Source of the DNA: Rhodamnia argentea
Taxonomy: Eukaryota > Streptophyta > Magnoliopsida > Myrtales > Myrtaceae
NCBI RefSeq assembly: GCF_020921035.1
Contig: NC_063155.1
Location: 26,281,294 to 26,345,293 of the forward strand
Length of the DNA: 64,000 nt
Reading direction: 5' to 3'
Position numbers and translations under genes: made by a program. Below, one piece after another: positions 36,061-48,624 of the stretch (the first letter of the stretch is position 1; the number at the start of each line of letters is the position of its first letter). The notes beneath the pieces are model-generated. The model made no database searches, had not been told where the DNA came from, and worked only from the letters and a program-made list of their open reading frames with translations.

Positions 36061-37654
36061 CATGTTGAAAAAGAAGGAAAAATCCATGTTTTGGAACAGA
36101 ACAATTGAATCGCCCCGTAGGAGCGAGATCGAGTCATGCTACTCCCAAGCAACTCGGACTTGGATCCATGGCTATTTTAGATCGGCTCACTTTATTTCTA
36201 AGTTCAATATCTCGTGGAAATGAGCTCAATTCGAGTATCCAAAACTCTCCAATGCACCCGTCCCGCGCCACCAACTTCAAGGAATCACCGGCAATCTTTG
36301 CCCATAATCGTCTCCTCTTGTACACGATCGTCAAACTACAGGCAAGTGTTTAGCTCGTGGTATGCTTAACGTGTGTGTCTAATCACGCGACAAGAAATGA
36401 AAGGCGCCGGGCGGGGATGGTGATCATATATGTGCCCGGCGAAGACTGACCGAGCTGTTCGGTAGAACAAAGAAACCTGCATATGGGTTCTGTTTCCTGT
36501 TTAAAGTTGAGCCGCCTTTTTTAATCTTGCTTTTATCTGAGCAGCTCATAAAACAATGTGTGCGACTCTTATACATTGAGACGGATGATGACAAATTAGG
36601 ATTTCTGGACCTTGCCCATCTTGTCAAGCTAATACATTGAGGCAGATGAAGCAGACAGATACGCTGTAATGTTGTCCATTGGTACTTGGTAGGTGACTCC
36701 ACAACCACCGTAACCACATTTCTTCTTGGAGAATAAAGGTTGCATCGATCAGCTTTGATTCCTCATGATTCCAATGGAACTAATCATTCTTTCCAGCCTT
36801 ACAATCCAAAGGGTGTTAGTCCAACCACTCTCCCTGTTGTGTTCCCTGATAATTTTTTCAAACGCTATACTGAAGCTTGCAACCTTTTTCATAATCGAAC
36901 CACGTCCCTCGGTCTGGTCAACACCTCATTTGCCAAAATCAGGAATCACTGTGTGGGTTCAATACTTGGAGCGTTCTCAAGAAACAGAGGAAGAGATCAG
37001 AAGAAAGAATTTCAAAGTTTTTGCTAATCTTTCTGGTTAACTAGTACAAAAAGAGAGGGCACATGCCAATCAATCTCGAGGGTGTCCGGCATATCGACTT
37101 CCATTGTTTACATGTGAACGCACAGCGCTCTGCCTTGGACCCCAGGAAGCGAACGCACAGTGCTCTGCCTTGGTCCCCAGGAAACTTCGCTTGCTGCCTT
37201 TTTTCTTTATCAAACACTTTAAAGCTTCATCAGAAATGCTTGCAACAAAGACGTTGCATACCATTGCTATGAGAGCAAGAGTTATGATTTACCTTGCAAA
37301 AAGAGATCCTCAGTGACTAGGGCAGGAAATTCAGGGTAAAGTTCGAGAAAAATATCACTGAACCCAGTTACCTATGCCAAAATGAATCAAAATGTTCTTT
37401 TTTCCATTCTTTGTTTTACATCTCTATAGAGACATTTCAGGAAATTGCCAGAATTGAGGAAAGAATTTGAGAACTTCCGATCGAGATCTTCTCTGGTGAA
37501 ACTCTCACAATCATAAGCAGAATATAGAGCATCTTGGAGATAGTTGAATCACGGGCAAAAGGAAGAAAAGTGAACGATTCTCCCGGATTTGGTTGGTGAA
37601 GATTGGAATGTCCCCCGACTTCATGCCCAAGGGTTGTTGCAAGAGACCTATCCT
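36061..37654. other. Unrecognised intergenic stretch and 3' flank of the C2H2 gene
   Basis: Several short frames exist (for example minus 36134-36334 and 36424-36717, plus 36740-37040) with more balanced composition than neighbouring intergenic DNA, yet none shows a domain I know and no splice model links them. They may be gene relics. The right end should hold the 3'UTR of the leftward C2H2 gene. A 35-base tandem duplication lies at 37116-37183. Confidence 0.4.
37116..37183. repeat. 35-bp tandem duplication
   Basis: GAACGCACAGCGCTCTGCC at 37116 recurs at 37151 with T for C (GAACGCACAGTGCTCTGCC); the two 33-base units differ at two positions and repeat with a period of 35 bases. Confidence 0.85.
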
Positions 37655-39034
37655 TTACCATGAAAATAAACCGGCCTCGCCATTTTCCACTTCCCAAGCA
37701 GGAAGGTTCAGATCAATTAAAGCAGGAACCTCGTGAACTTCTCGCCCTGTCGCCGTCGCTTTGTCTCCGGACCCCCCTAAAAAGTGCGATCTCTTGTGAC
37801 CTCCTAAAGCTTGGCCTGACCGAAAGACCCTGAAGCAGATTGAGCACTCATGCCTGTTGTTCTTCTTTGTACCTGGTTGTTTCTCCTTTCGAGTCGCGGT
37901 TCCACCAGTGCAAAACTCCTGATCTCTAATCACCTGCTCAGGATTATGAGATGTATCTATCTCCCCGCCGGTTTTGCTACTCTCATATTTGGACCAGGCG
38001 CTCATCTTTAACTTCTTCTGGCAGTCTTTGTGCCCAGCAAGTTTCTGGGGAGAGTCGAAGATCTTCTCACCAATTACAGATCCTGATCTTTGCATTTCAT
38101 TTTCGACTCTCTTTCTTGAAACATCTAATGCTTCCCTTATGGTGCCTTCTACTCCTTCAGCTTCGCATTTGATTCCGTTCAACCATTTCCTCCATTCGAC
38201 ACCATCTTCCCTAGCTTTAGATCCGTAGACTAATTTATGATTCTTAAGCTCACGAATGCTGATATTGTGGTCGACATAACAATCAGATTCCGTCTCCTCC
38301 ACATATCCGGAACTATAACTGTTAGAAACATCAATCTCACCTGATTTCCCACTTCTTACATCACTCGAGGATGATTTAGCTTCTAAATAATCTGAATCAT
38401 GATCCGCACCATCTTGGATCCAAGTCCAAGCACCCTTAAAATTGCTAGTATCCCTGGATAACATCATCAAACATTTTGCCACCTCTTCTTGTTCTTGTTC
38501 GATCTCGGAAACAGATGATGCACCGCAGACTAAGATCTTTGCAGGACCTCTACACTTGATTCTTTTTGATCTCCTACACTGAATTTGAGCTGACCCTTCT
38601 GAATCTGGGACTACATCCATTTCTACAATCTGCTTCTCGCTGTACTCCATCACATCCTTACGACGATTGGTTGCCTTTTCTCTCTCGGAATGACAAGCCA
38701 TATGACCGCAAAGAGCTTTCAATGACTGAAACACTTTCCCACACTCTTTACACACGTTCCCTACTCGCAATATACTGCCTGAACCCTCGAACAATCTCGT
38801 TCCTTTCCGGTTCCTGAGGCAGTGGCTGGAATTCCCCTCAACTCGAAGCTCCTTGACCCTATGATCATTGCAATGCCTACCATCTTCTCCAGCAAAACCA
38901 TCCACCATCTTATGAGAGCTCAAATGACCGCCCAGAGATTTCCCACACGGGTACCTCTTGTTGCAATACTTGCACACAAAGTCCATCTTCTGATTCATTT
39001 CCCTTTGGGTGACCAAAGGTACAGAGCAGAGCAC
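37655..39034 (-). CDS. C2H2 zinc finger protein with three dispersed fingers and an EAR motif (ZAT4/ZAT9-like)
   Basis: Intronless, 459 residues from the first ATG; an ATG twelve codons in (38998, MNQKMDF) is a plausible alternative start because homologues begin close to the first finger. Three plant-type C2H2 fingers: FVCKYCNKRYPCGKSLGGH near residue 20, VCKECGKVFQSLKALCGH near 91, and HECSICFRVFRSGQALGGH near 393, each carrying the QALGGH-type DNA-contact helix (variant in the first two). The C-terminal LIDLNLP is an EAR repression motif that recruits TOPLESS-type corepressors. Between fingers 2 and 3 lies a long acidic, low-complexity linker. The domain order fits the nuclear ZAT1/4/9 group of putative transcriptional repressors. 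Exact ortholog not decided. A possible leader intron upstream was not resolved. Confidence 0.9.
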   Translation of the reverse strand: MLCSVPLVTQREMNQKMDFVCKYCNKRYPCGKSLGGHLSSHKMVDGFAGEDGRHCNDHRVKELRVEGNSSHCLRNRKGTRLFEGSGSILRVGNVCKECGKVFQSLKALCGHMACHSEREKATNRRKDVMEYSEKQIVEMDVVPDSEGSAQIQCRRSKRIKCRGPAKILVCGASSVSEIEQEQEEVAKCLMMLSRDTSNFKGAWTWIQDGADHDSDYLEAKSSSSDVRSGKSGEIDVSNSYSSGYVEETESDCYVDHNISIRELKNHKLVYGSKAREDGVEWRKWLNGIKCEAEGVEGTIREALDVSRKRVENEMQRSGSVIGEKIFDSPQKLAGHKDCQKKLKMSAWSKYESSKTGGEIDTSHNPEQVIRDQEFCTGGTATRKEKQPGTKKNNRHECSICFRVFRSGQALGGHKRSHFLGGSGDKATATGREVHEVPALIDLNLPAWEVENGEAGLFSW

Positions 39035-40925
39035 AACTAAAACTTCAGCAAACCACTAGTGTAAATCAGCAGATCACTCCATAGTACATACCTCAGATCT
39101 ACAGAAAATGCTGCATGCCGCTTTCCTTGCCCATCTCCTTCCACCAAAAGAACCCTCAAGTTGTGGTGAGAAAGATGAAGCAGAAAAGCAAAGCGAAATT
39201 CAGTTCCAGATCAAGAAGCTCGTATCTGATGTGCCGGATTTCAACAAGATGAGAAAGTTGGCAGCTTTTTGCACAAAAGAACTAAGCGTGACTGGTTCTT
39301 TTTTTCCCAAAGTACAAGATCCAGACCCACCAAAGGACCGGCCGCCCTCCAAATCCTACACCTTTTGCAACTCTCGGTTCTCACATCACGTCCCTCTCTT
39401 GAATGGTCAAAAAAACTTCGGGAGCAAGAGAAAAATTCAAAACTTCGAAGGGGAGAGTGGGTAGCTAATGATGGCGACGAACGGGGCAGGGGCCCTATGC
39501 GTAGAACAATCAAAGCAAAGACACTATTGACTCTCTCTCTCTCTCTCTCCTGTGGTTGTGCTCTTCTTGTTGAAGTTTGGAAGAGAATTCCATGCATGGA
39601 AGCTCAAAAGATGCTCAGTAAAAAGGAGGTTTCGGGGAAGCAAAACCGTGGGGGAGTGCACGTGTGCTGGGGAGAGCACAGATCGCCTGCCTAATTGGAC
39701 GGTTGAGATTGGTGGGTTTTTTGGGGGGATTCCGAGGTATGAGGACTACTGAAGAAGGCTAAAACTGAGAATGTCTTCTCATGAGTTTTGTGAATTCAGT
39801 AATTCCCAAAAAAACCACGCATGTTCTTCCCCTACTTAAGCAAGTCTCAGACAGAGTTTTGGATTATCGAATTGCTGATATTTTATGGAATGCATTGCCG
39901 ATATTTTGAAAATCGATCTTTTCTAATTAAGCATACTCGACAGATGGTATTATAGAATCGTTTTGTCGCAAGCCTAACGAGATTAGTTATTCTATAGCTG
40001 CGAATTTTACGTTAGAATTTGAGAATTGATAGGTGTTTAAATTCGAGACGAAAGAGTCCCTTTGTAATTGCAAGCAGAGATAGTTTTGATTGAATGGCTT
40101 GATTTGTAACTTCCAGGCTCGTTTTTTGAGCGGCCTGCAAGTGATCAAATGGGTGGGGGGCAATGCAAGGGTTCAACTTGAATGACTTGGTCAATCCCAA
40201 GGGCACGGATCCATTCACCTATGCTTCTCGCTTGTCGAAAGGGACAGGTGGAGATAATTTCCAAATATCAAGGAACTTGGAGCAATTTGTACTTTAATAA
40301 ATAAAAATGCTCACGTACCTTCATTACAATCCTTTTCTTTTTCTCTCTAAATCCAAATACGTAAAGGGTCATTGCTGTCGTAACACATTCCTTTTTATTC
40401 AGCGATGTTATTTAAAAACCTTCACTTGAGCGAACGAGTCTCTCGAATTGTTGGGCGAGACTCGAGAGAGAGGGATAAAAACCTTCACTCGAGCGAAATG
40501 TTGTGAAGCTACAAAATCTTAGCTTAAGCCTTGTTCAATCGTTGCCTCAAACACATTTGTTATTCGTGACGTGTATAGTTACAAAGTAAGTTGAATCGTC
40601 ACGTCAGAAATCAATTGAATTAAATTGATAAGGTAAATATATTCGGCTCGAAATAATATATTGGCCAGACCAAACAAAATTGGGGTTGGAAACATCAAAT
40701 TAGACATTGGCAAAGAGAAGAATAATGTTGTTGGCATTGGGGGATTTGCCCAATAATTTTCTAAGAAAGAAACCTTCTTTTATTTATTTATTTATTTATT
40801 ATTGGTATATATATATATATATATGCGTTTTTTTTTTTTTTTTTGGTCATATAGGGTGGCTGGTGAGGTCCCAAATGAAAACCTCTCGTAAACCCTCGAG
40901 CTAAACAAACTACCTCGGATTGGCC
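39035..40925. promoter_or_regulatory. Divergent intergenic region between the C2H2 and CobW genes
   Basis: The two genes are divergently transcribed, so both promoters lie here. A CT run at about 39531-39550 lies ~500 bases from the C2H2 start. Near 40780-40822 there are (TTTA)n and (TA)n runs followed by a T homopolymer, shortly before the CobW start. The open frames at 39108-39752 have no domain and probably belong to the leader/promoter of the C2H2 gene. Confidence 0.45.
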
Positions 40926-43900
40926 ATGGAAGACGGAGTCGAACTTGACGATGGTCCGCCACTCGCGATCGAAATACCCGGGACGTCCGACCAGAACCGG
41001 CGACCCGAAGACGGCGGCGCCTCGGTGGGCGTCACCGTAATCACTGGTTACCTCGGCGCCGGCAAATCCACGGTGAGCGCCGTTCCGTCTTCTTCCTCGA
41101 ATTCGTGACGGTTTTCTGGAATTCGAAGGTTTCGTTTCTTCACCGTGGCTTGGTCTTCGAAATGGGATGAATAATTGTCAGCTCGTCAACCACGTCCTGA
41201 ACTCCCAACACGGGAAGAGGATAGCCGTTATACTGAACGAGTTTGGGGAAGAGATCGGGGTGGAGAGGGCGATGATCAACGAAGGGGAAGGCGGGGATCT
41301 CGTCGAAGAGTGGGTGGAGCTCGCGAACGGCTGCGTCTGTTGCACCGTCAAGCACAGTCTGGTTCAAGCCCTCGAGCAACTTGTTCAGAGGAAAGAAAGG
41401 TCTGTGGACCCCCTCTCTCTCTCTCACGTTGTATTTTGCATGTTTTTCCTCACTTCTGCCACCGACTGGAAATGTGTTGTATCGTATGTACTCAAATTTT
41501 TGGGAGATTTTTAAATTCTCTCATTATGTGCTGTCTTTTTCTCGAAATGAGCATGTGGTTTTGTGGAGGAAGTAAAATGAAAAGTAGACAGAGCTTGCAA
41601 GCTTGAGCGAAGGTTATATTTCAGACTGGGTGACTGGGATTATGTTGGTGGTGGTGGTGTCGTCGTCCTCCTCGTCTAATGAGGACCACTAGCCTAATTG
41701 GAAATTATCTGATGCGCGAGCCCGTGAGGTTGATGACTATTTATCATTTTCGGCATTAAGTTCTGCTTAAATTTCTTTATGATTGAAATTTGTTCAGGAC
41801 TGCAGGTATTGTCTTGTGTGATTAGATGTTCTGGTAGAAGCTGACAATTGCCTTTGTTGCTGTTCTGGTTGGACAGGCTCGACCATATATTGCTGGAAAC
41901 GACCGGCTTGGCGAACCCTGCTCCTCTTGCGTCTGTTCTTTGGTTGGATGAGCAGCTTGAATCTGATGTGAAGCTCGACTCCATTGTCACAGTAATATGT
42001 TATTAATGACATCTTATAAGATGGAACTCGGAAATCCATTACTTTATAATTGCTTTGTCTGTATTCTTGATAAGCAGAATGCCATTCCCTATTTATGAGG
42101 ACCCTCTCGTTCTTTCCTTTTCTCTTTTTGGTTTTTTCCCTTCTTTCTTTATTTGCTTTTCAGGGATGGCGAGGTTAATATACATATTATTTACATGCCT
42201 ATAGGACAAAAATCATCATTGATGGAGTCTATTTTTTCTTCAGCCATTGTTTGATATGCTGCTCCTTCACTAGGTTGTAGATGCTAAAAACCTCCGATTG
42301 CAGCTCAATGAGCAGCGTGATTCTTCTTCATTTCCAGAAGCATTTCTTCAAATTGCATTTGCGGTAAGATTTCTCTTTACTGTTGTTGTTCCGCTCAGTT
42401 CATTCACTCTGGGGCACATATTCCCTCTCCATGATTTGTTTGTTGTGTTTGTCTTTATTTTACTGTTGGATAGGAGAGTTTGGAATGTAGGAGGCTCTTA
42501 CAGAAACTTTTTACTGTTGTAGGATGTGGTGATTCTTAACAAGGTTGATTTGGTTTCCTCGGAGGCCACTGGTGCCTTGGAAGAGTTGGAGAAGGAAATA
42601 CACGGCATCAACTCTCTTGCCGACATCATTCGCACTGTTAGATGTCAAGTTGAGTTGTCAACAATTTTGGATCGGCGGGCCTATGATGCTACAGTAAGTT
42701 ATGTGTATCTTCACTGATTATACTTGTTGTTGACTCCCATTTTAAGTTAATCATACTGCTCAATATGCTCTTTCAGCGTGTTGCTCACTTAGAAACGTTG
42801 CTGCTAGAAAATCAATCTCTTTCTGGTAGAGAACTTCATGACAAGAGAGTGCGCACATTATGCATTTGTGAGCCTCGGAAAGTTGATCTCGATAAGGTAA
42901 AGCATGAAGTACAGACACAAGGGTCATATTTACTGATAAATGTCATCGTTTGTCAGCAATATGGTATTTGGACCTTTTAGTGAGCAAATTAATTGCGAAT
43001 TGTTCGTTTTTATATTTACTTTAACTGCAATATTATGGTAGTATATTGAAATGTATGATGTTAATCTGATGATTTATATTTGTATCATCAAAGCATTTTT
43101 AATTTATGGTGCTGGAACATAACAAGACTTAGAATGCGTGTGATGTGTGGCTTTAGTAAGGTTTGGAAATACCATTATGCTGATAAAATATCTGTATCAA
43201 GGATTTTGTAGCCCTAAGAGTATCCGCATGGTCCTAGAAATTAGATGGGCCATCACTTAGCTTAAACAATTTCATAGATATTTCTTACAGCAAATATAGT
43301 TCATAGTGTAAGACATCATTTGGTGTCCTTTTGCCTAGTGTTATGTCCTTGTGATTTCTTTATCTAGGCATTTGGAGATTTGACCTTAAAGGAAGTCTAC
43401 AGCTGACTGCTGCTTTTAGAAGTGTGGAGTGCTCCTCTGATTACTCAATACTTCTCTGTTAAATGGTCTATATTTTTGGTTTTGTAATTTTTGAGGCGTT
43501 ATTTTCTCATTTTCACATAGTGAAGATATTATGCAGGCACAGATTGAGAGAATTTCCTCATGGCTTCTGGCCTTCATCTTTTACCTTGTACAAGTTTTAT
43601 ATATGACAACTTCCAAAATTTGTTTCCACTTAGTGGGATTGGCCACACAGTTCCTCTTATGCTTGGGCTTCCGTCCGATATTGTATAGGATTTCCGTAAC
43701 ACATGTAATATCAAGATCAAGAACTTAGGAAAAAAACCATTTTAGGTTAAATAAGTAATCTCCACTTTGTTGTGAATGGTTTTTGTACATTGAAACCGAT
43801 ACTATGTCAATCAACATGCAGGGCTTGTTCTTCTTCTCTTTGCTATTTTAGTATGCTGCATCGGTTGTGCCAGATAGATCTTACACCGAATCGTAGGTTT

Positions 43901-44741
43901 TAATTTATTCCCAATTGTCGCGGGAGGGATAATTCAGTAAGAATAAATTTCATGGTAGACAAGAAATCCAAATTGGCCTTCCCCTTGCCTTTTTTCTTCC
44001 TCTTTTTTCCCATTTGAAGCCTAGTAATTTTTCATTGGCTTTTCATGCAGGTTCGTTCATGGCTTGAGGAGATTCTTTGGGATAAGAAATATGGCATGGA
44101 TGTATACCGCTGTAAAGGGGTCCTGAGTGTCTTGAACTCGGACATGCTACATACTTTGCAGGTGAACCATTATATTTGGTGGTATTGATAGCATTGCGTA
44201 TATGTGCTTGGGCTTTTCCACTGGGGTCTGACATTGATAGCATAGTGAATTTGTTCTCCCCTTCTCAAGGCCAAGTTCATCCACGCACAAAATTGTCATG
44301 AAGGACTTTGTATCTGTGCATTCAGACTGGCTTCCTAGGCCTGCTTCATTCCGCATAGGATTAAAATATTCTCCATGCATGTATTCCTCGCATCTTTATG
44401 CATGCTTTTGCTGAAATCAGTGGTGCAGCTATCGGCAAACATACAGATCTTTAATTGATTTCGTAAGTCATATTTCTCAAATTCTTTTCATTCAACTGTT
44501 TGGCAGGCTGTCAAGGAGATATACGAGATTGTTCCAACTCGCAAATGGAAAGAACAAGAGAATCCGATGAACAAGATAGTGTTTATCGGTGATGTTCTGC
44601 AAAGCTCATCTCCTAATTGTAGCTCAGGGTGCTTTTTCAGTCTTAGATTGAAGTTCCATTTATTTGTTTCTTCCGACAGGTCATAACCTCAACGAGGACG
44701 TTCTCTTCGATTCCCTCAGAATTTGTGCACTGGCATTGTGA
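40926..44741 (+). CDS. CobW/P47K GTPase metallochaperone, ZNG1-like
   Basis: Nine exons: 40926-41072, 41182-41399, 41877-41991, 42274-42363, 42523-42693, 42777-42896, 44051-44161, 44507-44588, 44680-44741; they sum to 1116 nt, 371 residues. Walker A GYLGAGKST at 41-49, the metal-binding GCVCC at 99-103, ETTGLANP (Walker B/switch region) after residue 122, and the guanine-specificity NKVD at 196-199 are all present, followed by a short CobW C-terminal domain. These define the COG0523 family; the eukaryotic members include ZNG1, shown in yeast and vertebrates to hand zinc to methionine aminopeptidase using GTP. Plant cells are expected to use it likewise, in the cytosol, but that is inference. 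No transit peptide is apparent. The first ATG is chosen; it opens an acidic N-terminus with PPLAIEIP. Intron 6 is about 1.15 kb. Confidence 0.93.
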
Positions 44742-45106
44742 TCTGGCGATTATCCATGCTATTGGCTTCTCATTCGTTGAATTGATGAGAAACGTGGATC
44801 CTAAGTAAAGCTAGTTCCGACCAAACAAAAAGGTTCAGCTAGCTATACAACTAGCTGGTCCCTTGAGCACGGGTTGGTTTTTGAGATTTTGTAGCGTGCA
44901 TTCAATTGAGTCGGGGCTCATTCAATTGAGATTTTGTAGCATGCGTGGTTAATAATGTTCATCAATAAGTATGCATGTGAATTTGTGTACGAAATCAATG
45001 AGCCGGATAAAGTGATGTTGTAGTAGCCGGCGAACTAGCAAATATTACATGAGCAATGTGTCGTGTTAGACACCGGATGGCGGAGACGAGACAGGGTTTG
45101 TATCCC

Positions 45107-45110
<4 letters not shown>

Positions 45111-45147
<37 letters not shown>
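45111..45147. repeat. (CT)n microsatellite
   Basis: About 18 CT units in the intergenic region downstream of the CobW gene. Confidence 0.9.
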
Positions 45148-45151
<4 letters not shown>

Positions 45152-46835
45152 GTTTGTGTGTGATGTTTGGAATTCGGTTTTACCATACGGACCTGATCGA
45201 ATGTGTGACAGTTAATCCGGTCTCAATATCTGACCAAAAAAAAAATCTGGTCACAATATCATGAGTTGATAATTTGCCATTGCTAATTTGCTACTAGCTA
45301 GGCCCGTCAAACATGTGGATTAGGTCCCTGCGAAAATGATTCAATTCAAATTGATTTATTTATATGGAGTACAAATTTAGCTATCCATAGTTAATCCGAC
45401 TCGAGATCCATCTTCAGTAAGTTTTCTCTTTATATTATTGCCTTTGAAGAATGGACCTCTGGGGACTTGCTCGTCGAATTAGTGAGGGAGCTTAGAGATT
45501 GGGTTATCGACGCTTGCGTGAAGGTGGGGTCGAAAATCTGGACCGGGCCATCCGACTGAATTGTATAATGAACACACAAAAAAAATCATCCCCAAAAGAA
45601 AGCGTACATCGAAATAAGTTCCTTCTGAACTCTCAGAATCTCGCCACCAAACTGAAAGAATTTACTGCGTCGAAGATGCATGTAGATCAGTAGGGCCTCC
45701 TAAAAACCGTGCTCTTGTTATGTGAACCCTTGGCCACATTCATGCCTGTTTGTGATAATCGGTCAAGCCTGTCTTGAATAAGAAGCCTATATAAGTCGCC
45801 CTCGAATTAACCCAACAGGGATGGCGAACGCAAAATTCATAGTGTACTTCGTCTAATTCACCGTATCATCATCAATGGTCTACGACCTTTTTTCGGATAT
45901 AAATCTGGGTACGTTTGGGAATCTCTAACATTGTGGTCTTTGATTTTTCTTGATGATTTTATAAATGGGCATTTATAGCACGCAAAGGTTGGTGTCCTTG
46001 ACAAACTCAAAACAGGCGATACGTAAAACAAGAAAGCTCTCTCATAATCACGAACAACAAAACCCAAAGACGTTTTGAAGTATTTCTTACCTCGACTTCT
46101 TTGAGAGCAAAAGGAACCACTTTAGCCCAGAAACAAAAGTGACGGGACGATTTTCGGTGAGGCAAAAGTTGCCAAAGTTCTTGAGGTCGAAGCAGCGCTT
46201 GCACTCAGAGATTTCCCGCTCCTCGGAGGGCCATCGGAGATGGGTGGTGGCGAAGCTGGATATAGGCGGTGGCCAAGCCGGTCCGTGTAATCGAAGAGAG
46301 TCTAATCTGGCGAAGAGGATCGAAGAGTTAGGGAAGGTTAACACACATACGAACCCATTTGTTTATCGAATGGGTTCATTTTGGGACACTTTTCATTCTT
46401 TTATTTGGGGCATTTTCAATTTAAACCCGTTATGGCTAGGCCCTCGAATCTGAGGTGACCTATATAGGACCCACTTTCAACATATTTGGGTTAAAAAATG
46501 GGTTACAGACACTATTTTAACGGGTCTACTACTAGCTCAACCAATGAGGAGAAGAACAAACACGGATCATCTTAATTAAGACAAATCATCAACTTTTTCA
46601 CCATTTCTCTTGGGCTTGCCACTATAATCAATCTCTGAATCTGAAGATCTAGGATAACTAATCCAATGTGGTGACATCTCCGGCACCGATAGTCAATTGA
46701 TGTAGGTTACTTCGTTCAGGCAATCTGACTTCATCAATATCTCATCAATGCACATGGATAACTGACGTAGCATTAAGGCACGAACCTTGTCTGTCGTTTA
46801 ATTCTGCAGGAAACAGAAGCAGCCCCTTTCCTCAG

Positions 46836-46843
46836 TATTTAAA
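46836..46843 (+). promoter_or_regulatory. TATA-box candidate
   Basis: TATTTAAA about 80 bases upstream of the ATG at 46919, a normal TATA-to-start-codon distance for a short plant leader. Inferred from position and sequence only. Confidence 0.45.
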
Positions 46844-46918
46844 CAAGCCGTTTAAGCAAAGAAAAAGTTGCTAAGCGCCATTGCAAGTTACCAGAAGGAA
46901 TTCTCCAGAGAAAGGCCA

Positions 46919-47197
46919 ATGGCTAAGTTGTGGACGTGCTCGCGTTGGAAGCTAATCTTCGTGGGGGCTCTCTGCGCCTTGTCCTTCTCGAACGCTCATT
47001 TGTCTAGCTCGGACACGTGGGCCGTGCCGCCGGAGAGCGGGCACACGTTCCTGAGAGAAGTGTGCACTTTGCTGGTTTGCCTGGCGTGCCCTCCCTCGAG
47101 CTTCAGGACTGAATTGCTGAAGAGATACCACTGCTTGGACAAGGACTTCCCGCCAGACGGCAGCCCCAGCTACGCGCTCGACGAGCCATTGGATTAG
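46919..47197 (+). CDS. Unrecognised small secreted protein candidate (92 aa)
   Basis: A single-exon frame of 92 residues. It starts MAKLWTCSRWKLIFVGALCA, which is a good signal peptide (basic/polar start, hydrophobic core, cleavage likely after SNA at about residue 26). The predicted mature part of ~65 residues has cysteines in CTLLVCLAC and RYHC and an acidic tail ending YALDEPLD. An in-frame ATG 17 codons upstream (46868) would spoil the signal peptide, so 46919 is preferred. Support for a real gene: a local rise in GC that coincides with the frame, and a TATA candidate 80 bases upstream. I do not recognise the family; the four-cysteine pattern does not fit EPFL, GASA or defensin spacing. 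It could also be a conserved-looking relic. Expression evidence would settle it. Confidence 0.5.
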   Translation: MAKLWTCSRWKLIFVGALCALSFSNAHLSSSDTWAVPPESGHTFLREVCTLLVCLACPPSSFRTELLKRYHCLDKDFPPDGSPSYALDEPLD

Positions 47198-47869
47198 GGA
47201 ATCGGCCGAGCGCAACGCCATGGGCCTGATCCGAAACATAATAAGCGGCAAAGTCTACTTGTGTATCTGTGTTGTTCTCTTCTCACGGTATGTAAGAAGT
47301 GGTTTGTGTAGTTGATGTCGGCTTAGGATGAGAGGTTCATGGACAGTGCTGGATTTCCTTCAAATCTCTCATTGGCTTTGTTTATAAAGTACGACGTGGT
47401 CTTGTTTAGTTAAGTAAACTTTAAATTTCTCTCAAAATGTCGACTATAATCATGCAATAGTTCGAGAATGAGTACAATTAGATCATTAATGATTGATTAC
47501 TTGGGAAAGATACTCCGGAGCCGGAGGTACATGAACCTCCCGGTGGCAATGCTCGAGTCTCTTATCGGCTTTTATTTGATAGGCCGATACCGTAGAATGA
47601 AAATTGATGAGGAAGTACCTTACATAAATTATAAGAAATTTGTATGTGTCTACCTATGTTGGGATCATACAAGGATCTTCATCGAAGAAGAAAACTTTTA
47701 GTAGGCGATTACAGAGAATTTCACTCACAATAATCAAACTTTTGGGGAAAGTAATGGACGATATTTTTCTTGAGACGAGTTTCTCCAATAAAAAAATGTT
47801 TGAAATTGTCTCAGCAAGGGAATCAAGGTATGGTAGATTGCCAAGGTATGAATTTTGATAAGAAGAATC
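47198..47869. other. Intergenic DNA, no gene recognised
   Basis: The first part is probably 3'UTR of the small gene. The frame at 47468-47701 has no domain. AT-rich towards the foldback element that follows. Confidence 0.4.
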
Positions 47870-47879
47870 ACTAAAAAAA

Positions 47880-48350
47880 TAATAAATTCATTGCAATTGT
47901 GCCACTTTAGTTCTAAACTTTTTTTTTCTTTGCCCAATTAAATCCTAAACCTTTTTTCTTTGTGCCAATTAAGCCTATAGGTCAATCTTAGCCTAAAATC
48001 GCTAACATATACACTAGCCGTCCTACGTGGCACGATCGGCGCCAATGTGGATAATTTTTAATAGTATTTTAATATTTTTGCTGATCCGAAGAAAAAATAA
48101 AAGAAAGATAAACGAAACATAAAAAAGGAAAAATTAAAGATATAAATAATATGAAAAAAAAATTGCCTATGTCATGTCGGTCACGTCATGTAGGATGGCC
48201 GATATCCATGCTAGTAATTTCTGGTTAAGATTGACATAATGGACTGAATTGGCACAAAGATTAAAAAAATTTAAGACTTAATTAGGACTGAATTGATACG
48301 GTAGTAATAAGTTGAGAATATATATTTTTTTTTTTGGTAATTTTCCTGAT
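47880..48350. mobile_element. Foldback element, copy 3
   Basis: Left arm: CATTGCAATTGTGCCACTTT, CCAATTAAATCCTAAACC, CCGTCCTACGTGGCACGATC. Right arm, inverted: CATGTAGGATGGCCGA, GGACTGAATTGGCACAAAG, GGTAATTTTCC. Arms are ~170 bases around an AT- and purine-rich centre of ~130 bases. Near-complete copy of the family. Confidence 0.75.
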
Positions 48351-48624
48351 CAATCATCATTTGACGTCGAAAGTCCTAAGGCTGCGGAACAAAAAGAAAA
48401 AGGCGAATCTTTAAGACAAGATCTTAAAGAGAGCGAGAGACTGTCGCATGCTCTTCCCTAATGCAATCAAGCAGCATCCCTGGGTCAATTTTCACGCGTC
48501 GGAAGAATCTCGTCCCGTTCAATCCCGTCCCGTTCAATCACTAGACTATTTAGACTCATCGGGGCTTACACCTGTCGAATCAGGTAGTCCACGAATTTGG
48601 GGAAAAGTCCGGTACCTATCGGAC

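Larger units (their letters stand above)
44742..46918. other. Intergenic DNA between CobW and the small secreted protein gene
   Basis: The CobW 3'UTR probably occupies the first ~300 bases. A CT microsatellite lies at 45111-45147. The minus-strand frames near 46087-46344 overlap a less AT-rich patch but show no domain. A TATTTAAA at 46836-46843 sits ~80 bases before the next ATG and is a TATA-box candidate for that gene. Confidence 0.45.

Noticed and set aside
36740-37040. 95- and 91-residue overlapping frames
   Set aside because: No recognisable family and no supporting splice sites; possible relic but not supportable as a gene.
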